Shown one piece after another: positions 1-8,653 of a stretch of 40,997 bases of DNA (position 1 is the stretch's first letter; each line of letters begins with the position of its first letter). A program made the translations under genes and the position numbers. This DNA is from CAZRKC01 sp964600665. Its GTDB lineage: Bacteria; Bacillota; SLNR01. The stretch lies in NCBI GenBank assembly GCA_964600665.1, contig CAZRKC010000018.1:1-40997 (forward strand), given 5' to 3'. The notes under the pieces are model-generated. The model worked only from the letters and a program-made list of their open reading frames with translations, ran no database searches and was not told where the DNA came from.

Positions 1-96
1 TGATTTTATTGAAAGCTTATCGAAGTTAGCAGGACCGTCTCAGATTGTAGGAGAACTCTCATTATTTATTTTCCTACAGTAACTGGACACTATCAC

Positions 97-125
97 TTGA
101 CAAAACCGGTGCCGCGTGGTATTTT
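97..125 (+). promoter_or_regulatory. Sigma-A-type promoter of the hrcA heat-shock operon
   Basis: A perfect -35 hexamer TTGACA (97-102) is followed after 17 bases by TATTTT (120-125). A better-looking TATAGT lies at 129-134, but at 26 bases the spacing is too long. The predicted transcript would start around 132, just upstream of the CIRCE operator, which is the usual arrangement for HrcA repression. The first 96 bases of the window hold no gene I can support, only a 7-bp inverted repeat (46-52 with 72-78). Confidence 0.75.
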
Positions 126-137
126 TTTTATAGTACC

Positions 138-164
138 TTAGCACTCACGCTCTTAGAGTGCTAA
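138..164 (+). promoter_or_regulatory. CIRCE operator (HrcA binding site)
   Basis: The sequence is TTAGCACTC, nine bases, GAGTGCTAA: an exact match to the CIRCE consensus inverted repeat. It lies between the predicted transcription start and the hrcA start codon. HrcA is known to bind CIRCE and shut off the hrcA-grpE-dnaK-dnaJ operon, with GroEL helping HrcA fold, so this operon should be autoregulated and induced by heat or unfolded protein. Confidence 0.98.
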
Positions 165-177
165 CAAAGAGGTGAGC

Positions 178-1233
178 ATGATGACGATGGATGAACGCAA
201 GAAACGGATCCTGCAGGCAATTGTCAATAGTTACATTGATTCTGCAGAACCGGTGGGTTCCCGGTTTATTGCCCGTCGATACGATTTGGGTGTCAGTCCT
301 GCCACGATCCGCAACGAGATGTCTGACCTTGAGGAATTGGGATATTTGGAACAACCCCATACTTCTGCTGGTCGTATTCCTTCTGACAAAGGATACCGTT
401 TCTATGTGGATTTTCTGCTGGGCATCCATCAACTAGCCTCTCGGGAAATATCTTGCATCGATGAGTGGTATCAGAATCGAGCGCGGGAGATTGACCTGCA
501 GATTCAACGGACAGTCAAAATATTAAGCCAGATGACGAACTATACCTCGTTGATCATCGGACCCTCTTTATCAGCGAAAGCGCTTCGCTATCTACAGATT
601 CTCCCCATTACGGAAGGCAGTGCTGTGATCGTTTTAGTTAACGATGCAGGAATTGTGGAGCATCGGCATGTCGATATCCCGGTAGGGATCAGTGACGCTG
701 AGATGGAAGAGATCGCTCGGATCATGAATGACCGGTTACGTGGGAGATCTTTAGATGATGTGAAGCAAGCATTGTTCCAGGAGCTTCACACCCAGCTGGC
801 TCATCAGATGACTGGGTACCAATTGGTTCAGGATACCTTGGCAAAAGTAATCGGTACCATGGATGATACGCAAAGTACGGAGGAGCGCATTTATCTAGGG
901 GGCACCACAAATATTCTGAATCAGCCTGAATTTAAAGATGTGGAAAAAGCGCGCACGATACTAACTCTGTTAGAGGAAGAAAGTGTATTGCGCCATGTCC
1001 TGGCGGGGATTGCACCCAGTGGGATCAGCATTCACATTGGTCAAGAAAACCCAGTGGAGGAAATGAAACATTGCAGCATGGTCACAGCCCGCTATGCCAT
1101 CGGGGGAAAAACACTGGGAACCATCGGTGTGATTGGACCCACGCGAATGGATTACGGACGGGTGATCACGATTCTCGAGCTGATTACCCGGAACCTGAGC
1201 GATTCTTTGGACAATAAAAAAACCCGCAACTAA
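178..1233 (+). CDS. hrcA: Heat-inducible transcription repressor HrcA
   Basis: HrcA is the DNA-binding repressor of class I heat-shock genes and acts on the CIRCE element directly upstream. The protein (about 350 residues, the normal family length) has an N-terminal winged-helix region (residues 1-75, with the conserved VGSRFIARRYDLGVSPATIR segment and the SAGRIPSDKGYRFYVD motif), followed by the GAF-like and dimerisation regions ending in GPTRMDYGRVI. The reading frame is open from a GTG at 172, but the ribosome-binding site AAAGAGGTG (166-174) overlaps that codon; ATG 178 or ATG 181 has correct spacing, and 178 is used here. It is the first gene of the chaperone operon, 20 bases before grpE. 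Confidence 0.97.
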   Translation: MMTMDERKKRILQAIVNSYIDSAEPVGSRFIARRYDLGVSPATIRNEMSDLEELGYLEQPHTSAGRIPSDKGYRFYVDFLLGIHQLASREISCIDEWYQNRAREIDLQIQRTVKILSQMTNYTSLIIGPSLSAKALRYLQILPITEGSAVIVLVNDAGIVEHRHVDIPVGISDAEMEEIARIMNDRLRGRSLDDVKQALFQELHTQLAHQMTGYQLVQDTLAKVIGTMDDTQSTEERIYLGGTTNILNQPEFKDVEKARTILTLLEEESVLRHVLAGIAPSGISIHIGQENPVEEMKHCSMVTARYAIGGKTLGTIGVIGPTRMDYGRVITILELITRNLSDSLDNKKTRN

Positions 1234-1253
1234 ACAAGTAAGGCGGTGGTAGT

Positions 1254-1778
1254 ATGACAGCGAAACGAAAACCAAAACAGAAGGAGCCAGAGACCATGAC
1301 CGACACTCAGCAACCGATCCAACCGGAAGGGTCCGAAACGACGGATTCTCAGTTGGAAGAGTGCCAGCGACAACTGATTCGCCTGCAGGCCGATTTCGAT
1401 AATTTCAGGAAACGGGCACAGAAAGACAAAGAAGATATGGCAGCGTTTGTGATGGAAGGTTTTTTGTCGTCCCTGCTGCCGGTGGTGGACAACTTAGAAC
1501 GGGCGCTTTCATCTGCACAGACTGCTAAAGATGTGGAGAGTATGCGAGGCGGCATCCAATTGGTGTATCGTCAGTTCCTGTCGATCCTGGAGCGAGAAGG
1601 AATCCAGTGCATCCACTGTATGGGGCAACCATTCGATCCAGGTCAGCATCAGGCTATCATGACGGTGCCTGATCCGGAGAAATCAGACAATACCGTTGTT
1701 GAAGAAAATCAGAAGGGATATACATACCGGGGGAAGGTCATCCGGCCGGCCATGGTCACGGTGTCCCGTCAGGAATAA
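1254..1778 (+). CDS. grpE: Nucleotide exchange factor GrpE
   Basis: GrpE releases ADP from DnaK and so drives its substrate cycle in the cytoplasm. The 174-residue product has a charged, low-complexity N-terminus, a long helical segment containing LQADFDNFRKRAQKDKED, and the C-terminal beta domain with VEENQKGYTYRGKVIRPAMV, which is diagnostic for the family. Two starts are possible: ATG 1254, preceded by AAGGCGGTGG, and ATG 1296, preceded by GAAGGAG; the second would give 160 residues. The extra N-terminus is poorly conserved in this family, so the choice is open. It sits between hrcA and dnaK in the heat-shock operon. Confidence 0.96.
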   Translation: MTAKRKPKQKEPETMTDTQQPIQPEGSETTDSQLEECQRQLIRLQADFDNFRKRAQKDKEDMAAFVMEGFLSSLLPVVDNLERALSSAQTAKDVESMRGGIQLVYRQFLSILEREGIQCIHCMGQPFDPGQHQAIMTVPDPEKSDNTVVEENQKGYTYRGKVIRPAMVTVSRQE

Positions 1779-1810
1779 ATCGAAAAGTATCGAATAAGGA
1801 GGAATCACGA

Positions 1811-3658
1811 ATGGGTAAAGTAATTGGTATCGATCTTGGGACGACGAATTCAGTGGTAGCATTTATTGAAGGAGGGGAACCGACAGTTATTCCGAATGCA
1901 GAGGGAAACCGCCTCACGCCTTCAGTGGTTGGTTTCAGTAAAAGCGGCGAGCGGCTGGTGGGCCAAGTGGCCAAGCGGCAGGCGATTTCCAACCCGGAGC
2001 GGACCATTAGCTCCATCAAGCGGGAAATGGGCACTGATCATAAAGTGAACATTGACGGTAAGGCTTATACACCTCAGGAGATATCTGCGATGATCCTGCA
2101 GAAACTGAAACAGGATGCAGAAGCATATATCGGTGAAAAGGTGGAGAAAGCAGTGATCACGGTTCCGGCCTATTTCACAGACAGTCAGCGTCAGGCGACT
2201 AAAGATGCAGGTGCCATTGCCGGGCTTGAAGTCATGCGAATCATCAATGAACCCACTGCTGCTGCCTTAGCATACGGGCTTGATAAGGAAGAAGAGCAAA
2301 AGGTGCTTGTTTTCGACTTGGGCGGGGGCACATTTGACGTGTCGATTTTGGAATTAAGTGAAGGCATCGTCGAAGTAAAAGCAACCAGCGGTAACAACCG
2401 CCTGGGCGGTGATGACTTTGATGAGCGCATCGTCAACCATTTGGCGGAGCAATTCAAAAAGGATTACGCTATTGATCTGCGAAAAGACCGGACAGCACTG
2501 CAACGACTGCGGGAGGCTGCGGAGAAGGCCAAGGTCGAACTGAGCACACTGGTAACAGTAAATATCAATTTGCCTTTTATCACTGCAGATCAGGATGGGC
2601 CGAAGCACTTGGATACGACCCTAACCCGGGCAAAATTTGATGAATTGACCGCCGATTTGGTGGAAGCCACCATGGGCCCCACCAAACGAGCCATGGAAGA
2701 TGCCGGATTAAAATCAGCCGAACTGAATAAAGTCATTCTCGTGGGTGGTTCTACGCGAATTCCAGCTGTTCAGGAAGCAATCAAGAAAATGACGGGGAAA
2801 GAACCTTACCGGGGTATCAATCCTGATGAAGTTGTGGCCATGGGCGCCGCTATTCAAGCCGGAGTCATTGCGGGGGATGTCAAGAGTGTCCTTTTACTGG
2901 ATGTGACACCGCTGTCTTTGGGGATCGAAACTTTAGGCGGAGTTGCCACGCGGTTGATCGACCGCAATACCACTATCCCCACAACCAAGAGCCAGATTTT
3001 TTCAACGGCAGCAGATAATCAAACCAGTGTCGAGATTCACGTTCTCCAGGGTGAGCGCGCCATGGCGGCAGACAATGTGACGCTGGGTCGGTTTTCCTTG
3101 GACGGGATTCCACCGGCACCCAGAGGAATTCCAAAGATCGAAGTCGCTTTTGATATCGATGTCAATGGGATCGTACATGTGTCCGCAAAAGATCTGGGTA
3201 CGGGGAAACAGCAAAAAATCAGCATCACTTCTACTTCCGGGCTATCGAAAGACCAGATCGAAAAGCTGGTCAAAGATGCAGAAAAGCATGCTGAAGAAGA
3301 TCGTAAGCGGCAGGAAGAAGTGGAAGCGCGCAACCAGGCGGATTCGCTGGTGTATAATGCAGAAAAAACTGTGAAGGAAATCGGAGAAAAGGCAGACCCC
3401 GGACAGGTGGATAAGGTCAACGCTGCCATTGAAACCCTGAAGAAGAGTCAAGGGGGAACCGATGTGGAGAAACTGAAAGCGGATATTGAAGAGTTGACCA
3501 AAGTCCTGTATGAAATGTCATCGGCCGTCTACGCCAAGGCGCAGGAACAGCCAGGGGAAACGGAAGAATCTCAGACAGGGCAGACAGGGCAGACAGCAGA
3601 TGGAGAAAAAGTATACGATGCAGAATATGAAGTGATGGATGACGACGAGAAAAAATAA
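1811..3658 (+). CDS. dnaK: Chaperone protein DnaK (Hsp70)
   Basis: DnaK is the ATP-dependent Hsp70 chaperone that binds exposed hydrophobic segments of unfolded proteins, working with DnaJ and GrpE. The 615 residues contain the ATPase domain (phosphate-1 motif IGIDLGTTNSVVA at residues 4-16, VFDLGGGTFDVSIL, ILVGGSTRIP), the substrate-binding beta domain (LLDVTPLSLGIETLGG), the helical lid and a C-terminal acidic tail, EVMDDDEKK. The length is typical of Gram-positive DnaK, which lacks a segment present in proteobacterial homologues. The start ATG 1811 has a good ribosome-binding site, AAGGAGG, nearby. A strong hairpin follows the stop codon. Confidence 0.98.
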   Translation: MGKVIGIDLGTTNSVVAFIEGGEPTVIPNAEGNRLTPSVVGFSKSGERLVGQVAKRQAISNPERTISSIKREMGTDHKVNIDGKAYTPQEISAMILQKLKQDAEAYIGEKVEKAVITVPAYFTDSQRQATKDAGAIAGLEVMRIINEPTAAALAYGLDKEEEQKVLVFDLGGGTFDVSILELSEGIVEVKATSGNNRLGGDDFDERIVNHLAEQFKKDYAIDLRKDRTALQRLREAAEKAKVELSTLVTVNINLPFITADQDGPKHLDTTLTRAKFDELTADLVEATMGPTKRAMEDAGLKSAELNKVILVGGSTRIPAVQEAIKKMTGKEPYRGINPDEVVAMGAAIQAGVIAGDVKSVLLLDVTPLSLGIETLGGVATRLIDRNTTIPTTKSQIFSTAADNQTSVEIHVLQGERAMAADNVTLGRFSLDGIPPAPRGIPKIEVAFDIDVNGIVHVSAKDLGTGKQQKISITSTSGLSKDQIEKLVKDAEKHAEEDRKRQEEVEARNQADSLVYNAEKTVKEIGEKADPGQVDKVNAAIETLKKSQGGTDVEKLKADIEELTKVLYEMSSAVYAKAQEQPGETEESQTGQTGQTADGEKVYDAEYEVMDDDEKK

Positions 3659-3667
3659 CGGGGCACG

Positions 3668-3692
3668 CCCGGGAGAATCTTGTTCTCCCGGG
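3668..3692 (+). promoter_or_regulatory. dnaK-dnaJ intergenic hairpin (attenuator or mRNA stability element)
   Basis: CCCGGGAGAA (3668-3677) and TTCTCCCGGG (3683-3692) form a perfect 10-bp stem with a 5-base loop. It lies between the dnaK stop and the dnaJ ribosome-binding site. The bases after it (CTGACGCTCTTTCTGAG) include no clean U run, so this is more likely a partial terminator, processing site or 3' stabiliser of the upstream message than a full stop. Such a hairpin would allow more DnaK than DnaJ from a single operon. Confidence 0.7.
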
Positions 3693-3721
3693 CTGACGCT
3701 CTTTCTGAGAAGGTGATGCCG

Positions 3722-4852
3722 TTGAGCAAACGAGATTACTACGAGGTCCTGGGAGTCGGGCGAAGTGCAACCCCTGATGAAATCAAGAAAGCATACCGAA
3801 AATTAGCCCGACAATTTCATCCGGATGCCAATAAGGAAGACCCGGATACGGAGAACAAATTCAAAGAAGTCAGTGAGGCCTACTCTGTGCTGGGTGACGA
3901 GCAAAAACGTGCTCAGTATGACCAGTTCGGGCATTTGGAAAATGGTGGGGGCGGTGGGCCTAACGGTGATTTTACCGGTGATTTTGGTGGTTTTGGGGAT
4001 ATTTTTGATATGTTTTTTGGCGGTGGACGAGGTTTCAGCGGCCAACAGCGACGCGGACCACAGCGAGGATCCGACCTGCAGTATGAGATGGAAATTTCAT
4101 TTCATGAGGCTGCATTTGGTTTGGAGCGAGATATTGAGATTCCCAGAATCGAGAACTGCCCAACTTGTGATGGCAGTGGTGCCAAACCCGGTACACAGCC
4201 CAAGACTTGCCCTGAATGTCACGGGACCGGTCAGACACAACAATCTCAACGGACTCCGTTCGGTAATTTTATGAATGTGAAAACCTGTGAACGCTGCGAA
4301 GGGCGCGGGCAGATCGTGGATGAACCGTGCAGTGAATGTCGTGGTCAGGGGAAAGTACGGCAGCGCCGAAAAATCCATGTCAAGATTCCTGCTGGTGTGG
4401 ACACAGGTGCCCGCATGCGAATGGGCGGTGAAGGGGAAGCCGGGGACAAAGGTGGATCGCCGGGTGATCTGTACATTATCATTCGGGTCCAACCGCACCC
4501 TCTATTCAGTCGCCGTGATTTTGACGTGTTCTCCGAGGTCCCCATTTCATTTGTCCAGGCAACCCTGGGAGATGATCTGGAAGTGGAGACACTGGATGGA
4601 AAAGTTAAATTGAAAGTTCCAGCCGGGACTCAGACGGGATCACGGTTCAGAATCAAGGGGAAGGGTATCCCGCATTTACGGCGGGACAGCCGCGGTGACC
4701 ATCACGTGCGCGTGACGGTGATAACACCTCGGAAGCTAACAGACCGACAAAAGGAATTGCTCAAAGAGTTCGGTGCTTTGGGAGGCGACAAGGTCAGCAA
4801 TGAGGATAAAGGGTTTTTTCGAAAGATGAAAGAGGCTTTCGGGATGAACTAA
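3722..4852 (+). CDS. dnaJ: Chaperone protein DnaJ (Hsp40)
   Basis: DnaJ delivers substrates to DnaK and stimulates its ATPase. From the chosen start it has 376 residues: J domain (MSKRDYYEVLGV at the start, with the essential HPD motif in RQFHPDANK), a Gly/Phe-rich linker with many glycines, four zinc-binding CxxCxGxG repeats (CPTCDGSG, CPECHGTG, CERCEGRG, CSECRGQG), and the C-terminal substrate domains. The frame is open back to 3680, inside the upstream hairpin, but the ribosome-binding site AGAAGGTGATG (3709-3718) points to TTG 3722, which gives the canonical DnaJ N-terminus; ATG 3716 lies inside that site. Confidence 0.97.
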   Translation: MSKRDYYEVLGVGRSATPDEIKKAYRKLARQFHPDANKEDPDTENKFKEVSEAYSVLGDEQKRAQYDQFGHLENGGGGGPNGDFTGDFGGFGDIFDMFFGGGRGFSGQQRRGPQRGSDLQYEMEISFHEAAFGLERDIEIPRIENCPTCDGSGAKPGTQPKTCPECHGTGQTQQSQRTPFGNFMNVKTCERCEGRGQIVDEPCSECRGQGKVRQRRKIHVKIPAGVDTGARMRMGGEGEAGDKGGSPGDLYIIIRVQPHPLFSRRDFDVFSEVPISFVQATLGDDLEVETLDGKVKLKVPAGTQTGSRFRIKGKGIPHLRRDSRGDHHVRVTVITPRKLTDRQKELLKEFGALGGDKVSNEDKGFFRKMKEAFGMN

Positions 4853-4865
4853 AGGGGTGGACTGA

Positions 4866-5807
4866 GTGGAATGGCGGGAAGTGACGTTGAGTTTAACCGC
4901 AGAAGCAGCTGATGCGCTGACCGTGTATCTGCCGGAATTGGGGATTCCGGGAGCCGAGTGGGTCGACCCCGAGGTCACACGACGGGCACGGAACCGCGGA
5001 GGTTGGGAGTACAGTGATCTGAATGATTCAGGACCCGGAGACGGTTTGGTCCGGGTTCGATTTTATATTTCTCCGGATGCGGATCTTTCTGAGATTATGG
5101 AACAGGTCACGCAATTTTTGAATGAACTGGCTCAGGCAGGTATGATGACAGGTCCCCGAGAACTTCATATCCGGGGGGTCCGGGAGGAAGATTGGGCACA
5201 TGCCTGGAAAGCCTATTATCACCCGGTGACCATTGGTGACCGGTTCTTGATTTGTCCGTCATGGGAAAAGGTTCCTGTGACCGACGGGCGCCTGATTATT
5301 TCCCTGGACCCGGGGATGGCATTCGGCACGGGCACTCATCCGACGACTCAGATGTGTCTGGAGGCATTGGAACATGTGGTGCGGCCGGGAGACTCTGTGA
5401 TGGACATCGGAACGGGCTCAGGCATTTTGGCCATCGGCTCGATTTTGCTGGGAGCAGACGCAGTGACGGGAGTGGATATCGATCCAGTCGCTGTGCGCAC
5501 AGCGACTGAGAATGCATTGATCAATCAGGTTTCAGACCGAATTCACCTGATGACGGGTGAATGCCGGGATCTGGTGGGACAAGTGGATGTCATCGTTGCC
5601 AATATTGTTGCCGACATCATTATCCAGATTGCACCCTGTATGGCAGAACGGCTAAAACCGCAAGGAACCCTGATTGTTTCCGGAATCATTGCGCCTCGGG
5701 AACCGGATGTGACGACGGCATTGACGCGTTCGGGCCTTGGTAAGATTAAAATCATGCGACAAAATGACTGGGTATGTATGGTGGCTACCAAGGAGGAACT
5801 TCCATGA
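4866..5807 (+). CDS. prmA: Ribosomal protein L11 methyltransferase PrmA
   Basis: PrmA trimethylates amino groups on ribosomal protein L11 using S-adenosylmethionine. The 313-residue protein has the variable N-terminal L11-recognition domain followed by a class I methyltransferase fold: the family signature DPGMAFGTGTHPTTQ, the SAM-binding loop DIGTGSGILAIG starting at residue 180, the acidic GVDIDPVAV strand, and ANIVADIII, which corresponds to the catalytic NxxA region. The start is GTG 4866, giving the usual MEW N-terminus, with AAGGGGTGG upstream. It is 13 bases downstream of dnaJ, in the conserved position, and overlaps rsmE by four bases. Confidence 0.96.
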   Translation: MEWREVTLSLTAEAADALTVYLPELGIPGAEWVDPEVTRRARNRGGWEYSDLNDSGPGDGLVRVRFYISPDADLSEIMEQVTQFLNELAQAGMMTGPRELHIRGVREEDWAHAWKAYYHPVTIGDRFLICPSWEKVPVTDGRLIISLDPGMAFGTGTHPTTQMCLEALEHVVRPGDSVMDIGTGSGILAIGSILLGADAVTGVDIDPVAVRTATENALINQVSDRIHLMTGECRDLVGQVDVIVANIVADIIIQIAPCMAERLKPQGTLIVSGIIAPREPDVTTALTRSGLGKIKIMRQNDWVCMVATKEELP

Positions 5808-6556
5808 GTCGCTTTTTTGTTCACGAAGACCAAGTTCGAGACGGCCGGTTTGTGATCACTGGATCAGATGCCAAGCATATCGGGCGGGTATTGCGGCTGC
5901 GAGTGAAAGATGAAATCACATTGGTCACCCATGATGGCCGTGGCTATTTGGGGACGATTGAATCGGTAGAACGAGAGCAGGTGTCGGGTAGCATTCAACC
6001 GGATGCAGGTGGAAACACTGAAGCCAGTGTGGAAATTACCTTAATCCAGGGCCTGCCAAAGGGAAACAAGATGGAACTGATCATCCAAAAGGCCACGGAA
6101 ATTGGTGTGGTCCGGATCCAGCCTGTCCTCACACAGCGAGCTGTGGCGCGATGGGACGACGAGGGCACGGGTCACAAAATCGTCCGTTGGCAGAAAATTG
6201 CCCAAGAGGCGGCAAAACAATCTCATCGCCATCGAATCCCTGTCGTGGAGGAGCCGCTCCCCTGGGAGGAATTCCTGACCCGTGACAAAGGCCGCTGGGA
6301 TTTACGAATCCTGCCGTGGGAAGGGACAAAAGACGGCTCATTAAAAGCGTTATTGACATCCACCGGACATTATCACCATGTGCAGATATTGATTGGCCCC
6401 GAAGGGGGATTATCCCCGGAAGAAGTTGCTTTTGCTATGGAGCATGGCGCCAGGCCTATTTCATTGGGGCCGCGGATATTGCGCACAGAGACTGCTGGCC
6501 TGGTGACGGCAGCTGTGGTACTGTATGAAGCCGGGGATTTGGAGGGCAGATCATGA
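5804..6556 (+). CDS. rsmE: 16S rRNA (uracil(1498)-N3)-methyltransferase RsmE
   Basis: RsmE methylates U1498 of 16S rRNA in the assembled small subunit. The 250-residue protein has an N-terminal PUA-like RNA-binding part (MSRFFVHEDQV) and a C-terminal SPOUT trefoil-knot domain with the SAM-binding motifs LIGPEGGLSPEEVAFA and SLGPRILRTETAGL. The frame is open upstream to 5774, but ATG 5804 has AAGGAGG at the right distance and overlaps the prmA stop as ATGA, showing translational coupling. The same ATGA overlap links it to mtaB at its end. Confidence 0.96.
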   Translation: MSRFFVHEDQVRDGRFVITGSDAKHIGRVLRLRVKDEITLVTHDGRGYLGTIESVEREQVSGSIQPDAGGNTEASVEITLIQGLPKGNKMELIIQKATEIGVVRIQPVLTQRAVARWDDEGTGHKIVRWQKIAQEAAKQSHRHRIPVVEEPLPWEEFLTRDKGRWDLRILPWEGTKDGSLKALLTSTGHYHHVQILIGPEGGLSPEEVAFAMEHGARPISLGPRILRTETAGLVTAAVVLYEAGDLEGRS

Positions 6557-7860
6557 AGCGGGTGGCCTTTTTCGCATTGGGTTGCAAAGTGAATCATTAT
6601 GAAGCAGATGCCATGGCCGGCCTATTTGAGAATGCCGGCTATCGAATTGTTGACTTTGATGCACCGGCGGATTGTCTGGTGATTCATTCCTGCAGTGTAA
6701 CCCAGGCAGCAGAACGGAAATCTCGACAGATGATTCGCAAAGCACGACGATCCAATCCGCAGGCAGTGGTCGTGGTTACCGGATGTTATGCGCAGATTGC
6801 TCCCGAAACGATCCAGACGATCCCCGGTGTCGACTTGGTCATTGGTACCCATGGGCGTTCGCAGATTGTCGATGAAGTCGAGCATCTGATGATCGACCAA
6901 GGTGTGGTCAATCGGGTGGGCGATATCAAGGGTCTGACCGGATATGAGGAGATGGCATTGTCCACATATGCCAGTCGGACCCGAGGTTTCATCAAGATCG
7001 AGGAAGGGTGCGACCAGTACTGTGCGTATTGTATCATTCCCTACGCCAGAGGACCGGTGCGGAGCCGAGATTATGCGTCGGTTCTGAATGAGGCGGGCAG
7101 ATTGGCTGCGCTGGGAGTGAAAGAAATCATATTGACGGGGATCAATCTCGGCTTATATGGGAAAGACTACCCCGGGGGACCCAATCTCATGGACATCCTG
7201 GCTGGGATCCATGAGATGGATGGAATCCAGCGGATCCGGATCAGTTCAATTGAACCAACGGAAGTGACAGAGACGCTATTGGATGCCATGGAGGCGATGC
7301 CTAAAATCTGCCGTCATCTGCATATTCCTTTGCAAAGCGGTGACGATGATGTATTGCGCCGGATGAACCGGAAGTACCGGGCAGCTGATTTCCTGGCGGT
7401 GGCGGATGCTTTCCGGAAACGCTTCCCCGGTGGCGGGATCAGCACGGATGTGATCGTGGGTTTTCCCGGGGAGACCGATATGCAGTTTGACCATACTTGT
7501 CAGGTGGCAGCTGCTGCGGCTTTTTCTCGCATGCATATTTTCCCCTACTCCATACGACCCGGTACTGCAGCGGCTCAAATGATAGACCAAATTCCAGACA
7601 GAGTCAAAGACGAGCGGATTCGCTTCCTCATGCGTCAGGCCGCATCCCAGTCTCTGGACTTTCATCATCGTTTGTTGGGGGAAACACTCACCGTGTTGGT
7701 GGAAGAGCGGCATCACCCAGGAGGGCATTGGGAGGGATGGACAGACCATTATGTCCGTGCTGGGTTCGACAGTGAAGACGATCTGGCGAATCAGATGGTT
7801 ATGATCAAGGTCACCCATGCATCAACTGCGGGTGTCAAAGGGATCAGGGTGGAATCGTGA
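6553..7860 (+). CDS. mtaB: tRNA threonylcarbamoyladenosine methylthiotransferase MtaB
   Basis: MtaB is a radical-SAM enzyme that adds a methylthio group to t6A37 of ANN-decoding tRNAs, making ms2t6A. The 435-residue product has the N-terminal methylthiotransferase domain with three cysteines for the auxiliary 4Fe-4S cluster (in ALGCKVN, HSCSVTQ and VTGCYAQ), the radical-SAM cysteines C153, C157 and C160 in EGCDQYCAYCIIPYARGPVRSR, and the C-terminal part with HIPLQSGDDDVLRRMNRKY. The spacing and CIIPYARG motif fit the MtaB (YqeV) subfamily rather than MiaB or RimO. It starts at ATG 6553, overlapping the rsmE stop. Confidence 0.95.
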   Translation: MKRVAFFALGCKVNHYEADAMAGLFENAGYRIVDFDAPADCLVIHSCSVTQAAERKSRQMIRKARRSNPQAVVVVTGCYAQIAPETIQTIPGVDLVIGTHGRSQIVDEVEHLMIDQGVVNRVGDIKGLTGYEEMALSTYASRTRGFIKIEEGCDQYCAYCIIPYARGPVRSRDYASVLNEAGRLAALGVKEIILTGINLGLYGKDYPGGPNLMDILAGIHEMDGIQRIRISSIEPTEVTETLLDAMEAMPKICRHLHIPLQSGDDDVLRRMNRKYRAADFLAVADAFRKRFPGGGISTDVIVGFPGETDMQFDHTCQVAAAAAFSRMHIFPYSIRPGTAAAQMIDQIPDRVKDERIRFLMRQAASQSLDFHHRLLGETLTVLVEERHHPGGHWEGWTDHYVRAGFDSEDDLANQMVMIKVTHASTAGVKGIRVES

Positions 7861-7941
7861 TCTAATTTCACCAGACGCTGATTTCGGGCAGGATTTCATC
7901 GGCCACCATCGAAAAGCATATGAGTGGAGGAGGTGATTTCA

Positions 7942-8286
7942 ATGGATAACTGTTTGTTCTGCCGGATTGTGAATAAGGAAATACCGGCGGTGGTAGCCTA
8001 CGAAGATGAACAGGTGATGGCCTTTGCAGATATCAATCCACAGGCACCGGTCCATTTGCTGGTGATTCCGAAAGCGCATATTCCTTCACTCAATGACCTT
8101 GACTCCACAAAGGGTGAGATCATAACAGCGGTGTTTGCCGCCATCGCCCGAATTGCCCGGGAGCAAGGTTTAGCGGATGATGGATATCGGGTTGTGGTCA
8201 ACTGCGGTCAGCGAGCGGGCCAGACGGTGGATCATATTCATTTCCATCTTCTGGGCGGACGGGATTTCGGTTGGCCGCCTGGTTAA
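7942..8286 (+). CDS. HIT family protein (HinT-like purine nucleoside phosphoramidase)
   Basis: HIT proteins hydrolyse nucleoside phosphoramidates or related adenylated compounds. The 114-residue product begins MDNCLFCRIVNKEIPA and carries the histidine triad HIHFHLLGG (His98, His100, His102), with the last histidine as nucleophile in the family. It belongs to the short HinT branch found at this locus in Bacillota (yqeW region). The start ATG 7942 follows AGGAGGTGATTTCA; a GTG 18 bases upstream is inside the ribosome-binding region. An 81-base gap separates it from mtaB and shows no clear terminator. The promoter for rpsU overlaps its end region. Confidence 0.93.
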   Translation: MDNCLFCRIVNKEIPAVVAYEDEQVMAFADINPQAPVHLLVIPKAHIPSLNDLDSTKGEIITAVFAAIARIAREQGLADDGYRVVVNCGQRAGQTVDHIHFHLLGGRDFGWPPG

Positions 8287-8288
8287 AC

Positions 8289-8318
8289 TTGACGGAAAGA
8301 TGGGATTGATAGTATAAT
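8289..8318 (+). promoter_or_regulatory. Sigma-A-type promoter for rpsU-yqeY
   Basis: TTGACG (8289-8294), an 18-base spacer and a perfect TATAAT (8313-8318) lie immediately after the hit stop codon. The transcript would start near 8325, leaving a leader of about 107 bases before rpsU. The leader begins with a small hairpin (ATTTGG at 8322-8327 pairing with CCAAAT at 8340-8345). I recognise no riboswitch in it. Confidence 0.85.
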
Positions 8319-8431
8319 TAAATTTGGTATATTTTCATTCCAAATGGCCTTGGCATCAGGATCAAACCGAACGCAGCACCAGACATACCAGCATCAGAGT
8401 TGATTGTATGCAGCGGGGGGAGGGATAATCG

Positions 8432-8608
8432 ATGACAGATATCAAAGTCGGCAAAAACGAAACGCTAGACAGTGCACTGCGCCGTTTCAAGCGTCAGTGT
8501 CAGAAGGCAGGCGTGCTGGCTGAAGCCCGCAAGCGGGAACATTATGAAAAGCCCAGTGTCCGCCGCAAGAAAAAATCCGAGGCTGCTCGGAAACGGAAAT
8601 TCCGCTAA
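8432..8608 (+). CDS. rpsU: 30S ribosomal protein S21
   Basis: S21 is a small basic protein of the 30S platform that helps mRNA binding near the anti-Shine-Dalgarno region. The 58-residue frame reads MTDIKVGKNETLDSALRRF at the start and ends in a run of lysines and arginines (KKKSEAARKRKFR), typical of the family in both length and composition. The start ATG is preceded by GGGGGGAGGG. It has its own promoter and sits upstream of yqeY, the classic rpsU-yqeY pair. Confidence 0.97.
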   Translation: MTDIKVGKNETLDSALRRFKRQCQKAGVLAEARKREHYEKPSVRRKKKSEAARKRKFR

Positions 8609-8653
8609 ACCCCGGGAATCCTTCCCGACTGTGAAACAGAAGGGGGTGCACGA

